From positions 27,548,202 through 27,612,201 of the forward strand of contig NC_012870.2 in the NCBI RefSeq assembly GCF_000003195.3: DNA of 64,000 bases, written 5' to 3'. Shown here one piece after another: positions 10,904-19,768 of the stretch. The notes beneath the pieces are model-generated. The model searched no databases. It was not told the DNA's origin and saw nothing but the letters and a program-made list of their open reading frames with translations. The DNA is from Sorghum bicolor (Eukaryota; Streptophyta; Magnoliopsida; Poales; Poaceae). The number at the start of each line of letters is the position of its first letter. Within the stretch, counting starts at the first letter, position 1. Made by a program: the position numbers and the translations under genes.

Positions 10904-11893
10904 CTATTTGGGGTCGAGGTCGGCGCTGATCGTCAGCGCCTTGCCGTCAGAGCCGTTGGGGTCGAGCGGGATCTTCTTGGTCCCTTCTGCCGATTCGAAG
11001 CTGCCCGCGTGGCGCTTGGGCTCTGGAGTCTCTGTGGCCAGGGCCTCGAGCTTTGAGACGAGCTCAATGGAACTCTCGACTGCTTCCCCATACTCAACGC
11101 ATTCGACGTCGCACTCGTACGCGTGCTCGAAGGAGGAGCTGACGGTGATGACGCCCTTGGGACCGGGCATCTTCAGCTTTAAGTAGGTGTAGTTGGGGAT
11201 GGCCATGAATTTGGCGTAGCCCGGGCGCCCGATGATGGCGTGGTACGTGCCCCGGAACCCCACCACCTCGAAGATGAGGGTCTCCTTTCTGAAATTGGCC
11301 GCCATGCCAAAATAGACCGGTAGGTCGATTCGGCCCACCGGCAATGCCTTCTTTCCTGGTACGACACCGTGGAAGCCACCGGCGCTCGGCTGGAGCCGCG
11401 CCCTGTCGATGCCTAGGAGGTCGAGGGTCTCGAGGTAGATGATGTTGAGGCTGCTGCCGCCATCCATCAGCACCTTTGAGAGCCGGGTGTTGATGATGAT
11501 GGGGTCAACGACGAGCGGGTAGACACCAGGGGCAACTACCTTGTCGAGGTGGTCCTCTCGATCGAAGGTGATGGGGGTGCTCGACCAGCTGAGGTACTGA
11601 GGCACCGCCATCCTCGCCGCGAAGACCTCACGGCGTTCCCTCTTGCGCTGCCTTGTGGTCAACTGCGTCGAGGGCCCACCGTAGATCATGTAGCAGTCGT
11701 GGACGGCAGGGAAACCACCATCATCCTTGTCGTCCTCCTTTTTGCCGCCCTTCTCTTTCTTTGGGTCATCGCGCGCGTCCTTCCTAAACCCCAGACCGTC
11801 GAAATGCTTTCTCAGCATACGACAGTCCTTGAGCTTGTGGTTGGCTCCTCCCTTATGGTAAGGGCACGACTCTTCTAGCATCTTATCGAAGAT
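10904..11893 (-). pseudogene. Gag zinc-binding tail and aspartic protease of element 1
   Basis: The N-terminal part has a Cys/His-rich segment (CPYHKGGANHKLKDC) seen at the Gag C-terminus of Tat-type elements. The protease follows, with active-site region VLMDGGSSLNII and a later AIIGRPG flap/ILG-like motif. It processes the polyprotein. The upstream gag frame stops at 11902-11904, and this frame continues the protein in a different register, so a frameshift (decayed or programmed) separates them. Confidence 0.82.
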
Positions 11894-11901
11894 GCCCCCA
11901 T

Positions 11902-13011
11902 CTAGGGGGCTCGAGGCTTTTTGCGTTCCATGGTGGCGACGAGATCGTCGTCGAGGTCTTCCCGTTGGAACGGCCGAGTCTTCTTCTTCTTCTTGTTCTT
12001 CTTTGGACCTCGACTGGGGCCCTCGTCATCGTCGGCGGGCTGCTTGCCTTTCCTTCCTTCACAGCTGAGGAAGGCACCGACCACTTCTTCTCCTGCCGCG
12101 TAGTTGTCCACCACGTCCATCAGTTCATCGACGGTCTGTGGGCGATTCCGGCCTAATTCCCGCACCAAGTCTCGACTGGTGGTACCAGAGACAAAGGCCA
12201 GGATGACGTCGTGGTCAGGGATGTGCGGCAGCTGGGTGTGTTGCTTTGAGAAGCGTCGAGCGTACTCTCGAAGAGTTTCTCCCGACTTCTGCTTGCACTT
12301 GCTAAGGTCCCACGAGTTCCCAGGTCGTATGTAGGTTCCTTTGAAATTACCCTCGAAAACTCTAACCAGATCGACCCAGTCGTGGATCTGATCGGCTGGA
12401 AGCTCCTCGAGCCACCAGCGGGCGGTGTCGGAGAGGAAGAGCGGCAGCTGTCTGATGATGGCTCGATCGTCTCCTCGAGCACCTCCCAGCTGACAGGCCA
12501 GCCTGAAGTCTGCCAGCCACAGCTTTGGTTTGGTCTCATCGTTGTACTTTGCGATGCTGGTCGGGGGTCGGAACGGGCTGGGCAGCGGCGTGCTGCGGAT
12601 TGCCCTACTGAATACCCGTGGGCCTGGTGGCTCTGGAGCCATCCGGTCCTCATCGCTGTCGTACCTCCCGCCACGATGGGCACTGTAACCGCGCTCTTCC
12701 GCGTCCCCGTACCGACGGCGTCGATTCTCTTCAATGTCACGTCGCGCGTCGTGTCGACGCTGATTGTCGACGGAGAGAACGAGCGTGGTCTTTTTCCCTT
12801 GAGGGGGTGGCTGCTGATGGACTGACACCTCCTTTTCGTTTTGGGCTGGCTCATCGCGCTTTTCGGTGGCAGATCCTCGACGTCGAGAAGCCGAGCTTTC
12901 GCCTTGCTGAACTGCTGCCACCTGGAGCAAAGTCTGCACCTCGTCTCGGATGCGTCGAGCTTGGGAGTTCGATGGTTCCGGCATATTTCGCAGTAGCATT
13001 GTTGCTGCCAC
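11902..13011 (-). pseudogene. Gag capsid of element 1
   Basis: A minus-strand frame with a retrotransposon gag domain (Pfam PF03732 type): a conserved WWLEELP-like helix, a FEGNFKGTY segment and a later LRE-YARRF region. It is followed by a Lys-rich basic tail (KKNKKKKK) suited to RNA binding. It forms the virus-like particle. The N-terminal part of Gag lies in another register upstream (13096-14055), so at least one frameshift lies near 13010-13100. Confidence 0.8.
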
Positions 13012-13095
13012 AACGTTCTGGCCTGCTCGAGGGAAACGGCTGACGGGCTGCTCTGGCTCTGCGTCTCCGACGATCTGCCGGTGTACCTCTCGAGC

Positions 13096-14055
13096 TCATC
13101 TGCGGACACTTCCGCCAGGTGGGTAAGGCAGGTCCTGCTCGAGGATCTGCTCAAGCAGGACAAGGCGCTCGCGGTCCTCGTCAAGCTTTGCCTTGAGCTC
13201 TCGTAGCTGCGCAATATGCGCGGCTCTGTCTTCTTGCAGAGGGGGGTCGACCTGACCGTCATTTCCAGGCGTCCTAGGGTCTTCCCTTGCTGCAGGGGCT
13301 CGCCCGCCTGCAACGGCGTCTTGTGTCTTGTTGGTGGTTTCCACCGCTCCGTCGACATGGAAACACTCCCTAGTAGGGTCGTGGCTGTCGGATTTCGAGC
13401 CGGAGTCTGACTCGGCGGCGTAGAAGCATCCGCGTCCTTCCTCCAGCAGCCTCTGCCTGAGGGAGGTGATCGTGTACCGTTCAGGGCCCAGGCGGCGGAG
13501 GCCTCGTACCTGCGAGAAGTCTGGTTGCTCGGATGCCCGTGGCCATGCTTCAGGGTCGCGTGGGAGGACCATCGGTCTCTCCACGTACGTCTGGGCGTTT
13601 GGGCATATCGCCCTGGCGAGTGACGCAGCGGCATTGTCCAGGCCGAACGGCAAGGCTCCACTTGAGGCGAACAGCCCGTGTGGAAGTAGCCTGGCGGTGG
13701 GGGAGAGTGCGCGGGGCGCGTCACCTCCTGTCATCGTGTGGTCCTCGCGGCACTGAGCCGTCGTGCCCGTGGTGCGCGGGGCTATCGGCTCTCGTGCCGT
13801 CTCCTGCCTGGCACGGACTGCTGGTCGTGGCGAGGTAGAAGGGCGATGGTGGTGCTGTCCACGCCTCTTCTTGGGCGGGGAGGCGTGGTGGTGAGGACGT
13901 CTCGGGGCCCCCATCCGGGTTGGCGCAACGCGGGCTCCTCCCGATCCTTTGATCGAGAGCAAGATCATGTCATAGCCGGAGCCAGTAGACACGAACTCGA
14001 GACTCCCAAACCAAATCACCGTGGAGCGCGGAATCGGTGAAGAAAGAGTGGCCAT
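13096..14055 (-). pseudogene. N-terminal Gag-region ORF of element 1
   Basis: This starts at the ATG at 14055-14053, close behind the primer-binding site, and runs to TGA at 13096-13098, which overlaps the ATG of a short frame continuing on (13099-12851). The first 25 residues are hydrophobic/aromatic, the middle is Arg/Pro/His-rich and the end is a Glu/Leu-rich helix. In related elements the frame is continuous with the capsid; here the join is broken. No enzymatic motif is visible. Confidence 0.6.
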
Positions 14056-14094
14056 CTGGAAAAGAATGAGAAATCGATGAAAAACACGCAGGAC

Positions 14095-14113
14095 CCCTAC
14101 CTGGCGCGTCAAC
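14095..14113 (-). other. Primer-binding site of element 1
   Basis: Immediately downstream of the 5' LTR on the minus strand, the sequence reads GTTGACGCGCCAGGTAGGG. Its position fixes it as the minus-strand DNA primer site. The cognate tRNA was not identified. Confidence 0.7.
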
Positions 14114-15170
14114 TGTCGGTGTTTTTCCTCACGGGGGGGTCACACCGACGAGTGAATTTGTATGCGTGCTCCCTTTCCCAGATAGTGATGCAAAAAGACA
14201 CACAAAGATTTATCCTGGTTCGGGCAAGAGAAGGCCCTACATCCAGCGGGGGGAGAGAGTTTGTATTATTCTGCACCTAAGTGCTTGTACAGGGGTGAAT
14301 ACAAGCATGCTATGGAGTAAGGTGGAAGTTCTACTGCGTATGGGTGTAGTGTTGCGTGATGTCTTGCCCCCTGTGTTCGCTCCCGGGCCTCCCCTTTTAT
14401 AGTTCCAAGGAGAAGCCCAGGGTACAAGTATAGGTGTCAAAGTAGGGGTCGATAGAGGCATGGCGCGTGGACCTACTCGAGGCCTCCGTACTGGCGTGGT
14501 CTCGAGCCGTCTCGTCCTGGTAGCTTGATGATGATTAGGCGTGCCCCGGTATCCTGCTCTGTGCGCCGTCTTGGACTGGTTCGCCGGTTGCACGCCTGTA
14601 CGGTATAGAGGCGGACACGTCGGAGTGGTCGCAGAGTTGTCAGTCGACGCCCAACCCTTCCCCAAGAAGGAAACATGTCTGGTCGAGGGTCGGACGCCTT
14701 GTAAAGCCCTGGTATCCAGAGCGCTGACCTTGAATGTCTCGAGGAGGTCCTGATTAGACGTTCCATCCCTACTTCCCGTGCCCTGACACGCTCTGGGTTG
14801 TTTGGTGGGGAAGGCTGCAAAAAGAATGACGGGACGGGTGCCTGTTCCCCATCACGCTTCCCGCGACTGGCGTGTTAGGTGAGAACGTGACAGGCGCATT
14901 AAATGCCCTGGTTCCCGTGCGCGCGTCAGGCGGCGGGCGGCGTCCTTGCGCTCGACGCCTCCTGGTTCGCTCGAGCCTGTTTCCGTATTCGACGGTAGCT
15001 GGCGCTCGAGCCCTGCTCGATTCGCCCGACGCCTTTTCCGTCTTCGAGGCTGCGGTCGTCGATGACTATACGTATGACTGACTAGAGCGTCGAGTTGAGG
15101 GCCTCGACCTACGTACGGGTAATCTCATTATGTGCATTAGTTAGGATACCCCTTACTGATACCCTCGACA
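14114..15170 (-). repeat. Element 1 LTR, right copy (5' LTR and promoter)
   Basis: TGTCGG at the outer start and CGACA at the end form short inverted termini. A minus-strand TATA box (CTATAAAAGGG) at 14392-14402 is the likely promoter for the gag-pol RNA. The open frames inside (for example 14237-14665) have counterparts in the other LTR only because the DNA is duplicated. Confidence 0.95.
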
Positions 15171-16868
15171 ATATATTTATTTAAATAGCCCTAACTGCTT
15201 TTAGTGATAAACGATGTTTCTGCCGACAACGAAACATCTATAATGACTTTGTCAATCTTAAACATCTAATTTTAAAAATGCTTACAGAGGTAGAGTTTGT
15301 ATGTACGTTCATAGGGGATGACCGTGCATGTGTTATAAGTGTCTATGTTGTACTGTATAATCATATGATTAGGTAGATGATAGAAGCCGTGTGATTAGAT
15401 AAAAAGTTATTTTGAAGAAACGGTGCCTTGAAAATATAATTTTTATGTATAGTGTCTATATAATTTGATAAGTATAGAAACTACCACATAGTTTTTGGTT
15501 GAGACTGTTCATAGAGATTAATTGATCTATCCCCGGGTGAAAATCATTTTTCCCCATTAGTTGTTTTGCTTTTCTTTTAAATATTTTTATTCTTGCATAT
15601 ATGGAAGGAAATATAAACTAATATCAAGGTGAAAAACATCTCCCCTACACCTAATTTTAATTATTTTAACAATGTGTACTGGATTTACACCTAACTTCAA
15701 TTAAATTTACAACTTCTTTTGCAAAAAGTGAAGGGGAACTATATTAAAATTTGGCATAGTGCGTCCCCAAATTACATATGAAAAAAATCTAAAATAGATA
15801 AGCTACAATAGTCTATCTAAATTTTTCTATGTAGCTGATGCTCTAGATAAACATAGCCTTATTGAACACCGAAGTCAGAGTGCATTTCTTATACTGGATC
15901 CACTGATCAACTCCCAAACATTAGACATGTTGTAAGATCCAATGACAAGATCCAACGTTCTAGAATAGAGAGATAGGTCCCCTCTCCTTTCTACCTCCGG
16001 AGAGAAAATTTTGTACCAGAGAGGAAGAAGGAGAGAGGCCCTAGACGGAGGTATGGCGATGGTGAGAAAAAGAGCAGCAAAGACATTTTCTAGACCTAGG
16101 GATGGCTCGTATAGGCCCCTAGGCGGGTGTTAGTTTGATGTTATAGCGATGTTTTTGGTGTGATTGTTATATAGAATTAATGTAATCTAGTGTTCTAAAT
16201 AGTGGATCATAGTTTTTAGCGGAGGAGGTATGCTTAGTTGATATAGTACAATATATCATGCTAATTCTTACAATTTTTTAACTTGGATGTATAACATCTG
16301 CTAGTAGAAGTCGAATATACAATAAAGTTTTTCGATCAAATATGACATGAGCTTTAGCTATCTTCTGATGCATTCTATTTGTTCCAAAATAAGCACATTC
16401 TGATATCAACATTTTGTACATCTATCTAAATACATATATTATAGATAAATTCTTTAACGATGTTTTATAGTATATTTGTTTGTTCTAATGTTATGGCGGT
16501 GCCTAGAAGAAATAATTCATAAAACTAATATAAATAATAGGACAAAAAACAAATCAACTGATGAAACAAACACAAATTCTCATCAAACACAAATTCACTA
16601 CCTCACAAAGATTGACCATTTCTCACTCGACAAACCCACACAATGCTATTAAAATTGATCAACATATTATAATTTGCAAACAATAGACATAAGCTGTGAA
16701 AGAACTAAGGACCAGATCCACAGTTATTAACCTTTCTAGCTTCATTCACCATGGGATGAAATTCATTGTTCACCGGTGCTGCTTCTCTCTTGATGCTACT
16801 AACAACCACAAAAAAGAGTGGCATAAAGGGGATAACAAGTTTTGTGAAGCTCAAGAGAATTAAAGGCT
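15171..16868. other. AT-rich intergenic DNA, no gene recognised
   Basis: Very AT-rich, with frequent stops in all frames. No RNA gene, repeat array or protein frame could be supported. Confidence 0.6.
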
Positions 16869-17050
16869 CACTACGGGAGATAGAGGCTTTGCCGAGTGTC
16901 GAAAACACTCGGCAAAGGTCCAAATACACTCGGCAAAGAAAAAAAATAAAAAAAGCCGAAAAAATAGAAAAAAAAATTGTTTTTTGAAAGGGCTGCCCAA
17001 CAGCTAGCATCCGCTGGCACACCCTCCACATTTTTTTCAGCTTTTTTCCT

Positions 17051-17144
17051 ACAAAATCAACAAATATGCCGCGAGCAGGATTCGAACCTGCGACCGTACA
17101 AAATCAACAAATATGCCACGAGCAGGATTCGAACCTGCGATCGT
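17051..17144. repeat. 47-bp tandem duplication with Pol III B-box
   Basis: Units at 17051-17097 and 17098-17144 differ at only two positions. Each contains, on the minus strand, GGTTCGAATCC, a perfect T-loop/B-box sequence. Only the second unit is attached to an A-box. Confidence 0.9.
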
Positions 17145-17186
17145 GAGCTCGAGGAGCTCCCTCCTTCACCACTGCACCAGACCATC
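17121..17186 (-). other. tRNA-like sequence with Pol III A and B boxes
   Basis: On the minus strand an A-box TGGTGCAGTGG (17179-17169) and a B-box GGTTCGAATCC (17135-17125) start 44 nt apart, the spacing of a tRNA gene. The T-stem pairs (GCAGG with CCTGC). The acceptor arms do not pair well and the anticodon arm folds as a 5-bp stem with a 5-nt loop, so this is a tRNA relic or SINE-type head rather than a working tRNA gene. Confidence 0.6.
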
Positions 17187-17263
17187 AGTTGTGATTACAT
17201 TACGTTTTGGTTCCTCATGTATCATACTAAATCATATGTAAATTGATTATTTGAGCCTCTAAA

Positions 17264-17640
17264 CGATTTCAAATCAAAAAGTTGTCAACTACAAAGTTTC
17301 ATAACTTTTTAAGATCTATAATTTTCATTTAGGAAGTTTCTCCATCTGAGGTCGTTTACAAAATTTCAATTTCAAATTTTAGAAATTTAAACGTAGTTTT
17401 TGCATGACAACATGATTTCAAATCAAAAAGTTATCAACTACAAAGTTTCATAACTTTTCGAGACCTACAAAGTTTATCTAGGAAGTTTTTTCATCCGATG
17501 TAATTTCAGAAAATCAAAATTAAAAATTTTCAAATAAAGACGCAGTTTTAAATGATAAGATAAACTCAAATGAAAAAATTTGTCAACTATAAAATTTCAT
17601 AACTTGTCAAAATCTATAAAGTTTATTTTGGTTGTTTGAT
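17264..17640. repeat. Diverged tandem repeat inside the CACTA element
   Basis: Three AT-rich units of about 145 bp start near 17266, 17411 and 17556. Each opens with a variant of TCAAATCAAAAAGTT followed by CAACTACAAAGTTTCATAAC. They are filler DNA of the non-autonomous transposon. An inverted fragment recurs near 17805-17850. Confidence 0.65.
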
Positions 17641-18163
17641 CATTTGCTCATCTGACACGGTAATTCTAATATTTTTCACAAATCTTATATCTCTCTCTTG
17701 TAGTTCTAGAAACTATAAGAGCTCAAGATAAAATTTGTGAACAAATTTATTTTCACTTTACCAAATGAAGAAATGGCCAAAATAAAGATTATAGATCTTG
17801 AGAAGTTATACAACTTTGTAGTTCAAAACTTTTTGATTTGAATTTGTTTAGGGCTTCAAATTTTGATTTGAAATTTTCTTTGCCGAGTGTTTCTTTTTTT
17901 GCACTCGGCAAAGAGGGTCTTTGCCGAGTGTAAAAAAAACACTCGGCAAAGAGGGTTCTTTGCCGAGTGTTAAAAAAAACACTCGGCAAAGAGGGTCTTT
18001 GCCGAGTGTTTTTTTTTTGACACTCGACAAAGAACCCTCTTTGCCGAGTGTTTTTTTTTGCCGAGCGTTTTTGCTTTAGCGCTCGGCAAAGAAGCTCTTT
18101 GCCGAGTATTTTCTTTGCCGAGTGACCTCTAGACACTCGGCAAAGAGGCGGATTCCGGTAGTG

Positions 18164-18879
18164 TGCGCTGGAACAAAATCTTAAATGCAAAGGCCAAAGA
18201 CAGCGTCATGTTCTGTAACTGGGATCATTGTGTTTTAGAGACAGGTTTACAAATTTTGAATCCAGGTCTACTTTTACTATGACTATGGGTAAGAGCCTAC
18301 AGTTACGGTACATGTTATTGTTGTTAGTAGAATAATGTTATAAAACAATTAATTTCTCTCTTAAACATTTACTAACATGCAACATTGGCCAGAAAAATTT
18401 GGTGAGTCTATGATTGATAAGCTCTAGTATATTTCTGATAATCGAATAATCTCAATGGTACCATAAAGGTGATAATGTAGTAATCTTTTATCAAGAAGAT
18501 AATGATGTTTTAGCTATACCCAATGTCTATTAGAATTTAGCAAAGCAACTATGCAAGATATTCTCTTTTTTTATATGCTGCATAAGACAATATAATTTAT
18601 TATTAAAAATATTAGGTAGTTAACAGTTATAATATATTTTACATTATATAATTTATTTAATTATATTTATTTGGTATTGTGAATATTAATAATTTCATAT
18701 GTTTGATGAAATTTCGGTCCAACCGACGACCACATGAATCGGACTGAAGAAAAAGAGTGGCCGAAAAGGACCCCCCGTGCTTGGCGGAAACACGAGCCTC
18801 ATGGCACGGCAGTCAGCGCTCCGACTTTTTCCTCTTTCCTCCCACCAGGCCACCACCCCGTCAAATTTCGGCAACAATT
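18164..18879. other. Upstream region of the PFK gene
   Basis: AT-rich to about 18715, then increasingly GC-rich toward the leader exon. It should contain the PFK promoter. No single TATA box could be chosen among many AT-rich runs. Confidence 0.4.
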
Positions 18880-19740
18880 TCTCCTCAGCAACCCGTCGAT
18901 CCCTCCTCCTCGTTGTTCTTGACGCTTGGCGGAAGAAAGAAAAAAACAAGTCAGCATTTTATCCCTCGTTGTTTCAGGAACAAACAAAATTTACAGGTTT
19001 CCCAAGAAACCAGGACGGAGACATCGAGGAGGCGGCGTCTCCGCCGCCGCGTCCTCCCTCCCCTAGAGCCGTATAACAACAAGCCCCTTCGGCCCCGTCT
19101 CATCTGTCCATCGATCACCTCGTGCGTGTGCCGCAGCCAGGCATCTCCGGCGAATCTCGTTTTAGGTGCGGAGAGAGGTGAGTTTGCTGATCAGAGGTGA
19201 TATCTTACCCCTTCTGTCCGGTTCGATTTGCTGACGCGGCCGGCAGGTTTGGTCGTTTCTTGGTGCGATTGCTGTGATTGCTTTGTGAGCTTGCGGCAGG
19301 CAACGACACTGATTCTAGAATTTTGTTCTATTGGTTGGTTGTTCAGTGGGAAGGGGATAGATTCTTTTTTTTTCCTCGCCTTTCCACCCGGCAAAAGAGA
19401 AGTTGCATTGGTCTGTCGTATTATGATTTTTTTCCCACTTCGGTATAGTAGTCCAGTACGCAGATGGAAAATCATACATCTTTACTCGTTGGAACTCCAA
19501 TATTGTTGGAGCATACTGTGCATGTATCATCCGCCTTTTCAACAACACGATTAGCTCACTTTGTTCCATGTATTGTAGGAATATACTCGTGTCTTCTCTT
19601 CTTTCTACTATTTTTTTCTGATTTTTTTTCTAATTTATGTACATGAACTCGAGGGTGCTCTTCGGGGAGCTTTATTAATAATTATGCTTTTACCATAATC
19701 TCGACCTGATACTGATAGCAAGCTGGAACCTGCCCCACAG
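18880..19740 (+). other. PFK 5' leader exon and leader intron
   Basis: A GC-rich transcribed-looking leader ends at 19177 with the donor GAG|GTGAGT. The T-rich intron ends at CCCCACAG (19740), 28 bases before the ATG. The true transcription start is not determinable; 18880 is approximate. Leader introns of this size are common in plant housekeeping genes and often raise expression. Confidence 0.55.
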
Positions 19741-19768
19741 GATATTAGCGTGCTGAGCAATCTAAACA

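Larger units (their letters stand above)
887..15170 (-). mobile_element. Complete Tat/Grande-like Ty3/gypsy LTR retrotransposon (element 1)
   Basis: Two direct LTRs of about 1.05 kb bound a 12.2 kb interior. The gag-pol genes and the LTR TATA boxes read on the minus strand, so the 5' LTR is the right-hand copy. The termini are TGTCGG and CCGACA; the outermost base of the left copy is mutated (C at 887). The flanks are TTATA at 882-886 and ATATA at 15171-15175, a 4-of-5 match that fits a decayed 5-bp target duplication. The order gag, protease, RT, RNase H, integrase, then a long opposite-strand gene before the 3' LTR is the known layout of the Tat lineage (Grande of maize, Retand). The LTR copies differ at roughly two dozen sites by eye (about 2%), so the insertion is fairly recent. 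The coding frames are nevertheless broken, so the copy is probably non-autonomous. Confidence 0.93.
16869..18163. mobile_element. Non-autonomous CACTA (EnSpm-type) DNA transposon
   Basis: The left end begins CACTACGGGAG and the right end finishes CCGGTAGTG, giving the CACTA signature in inverted orientation. Both ends carry subterminal TTTGCCGAGTGT motifs and their complement ACTCGGCAAAGA. About 13 are clustered at 17878-18145 and two or three are near the left end. Such repeats bind the transposase. There is no transposase frame, so it depends on an autonomous partner. The flanking triplets (GCT left, TGC right) do not match, so a clean 3-bp duplication is not seen. Confidence 0.88.

Noticed and set aside
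12153..13724. Long 523-codon minus-strand frame overlapping gag
   Set aside because: It is the other register of the gag region. Only short patches (around 13000-13100) belong to the broken gag; the rest has no domain pattern and strongly biased codons.
17121..17186. Functional tRNA gene
   Set aside because: A and B boxes are perfect, but acceptor arms do not pair and the anticodon loop is five bases, so only a tRNA-like relic is claimed.
16977..17246. Plus-strand frame containing SRIRTCD-type peptides
   Set aside because: This is the reverse reading of the tRNA-like B-box repeats, a well-known false protein.
16866..18166. 3-bp target duplication of the CACTA element
   Set aside because: GCT on the left and TGC on the right do not match.
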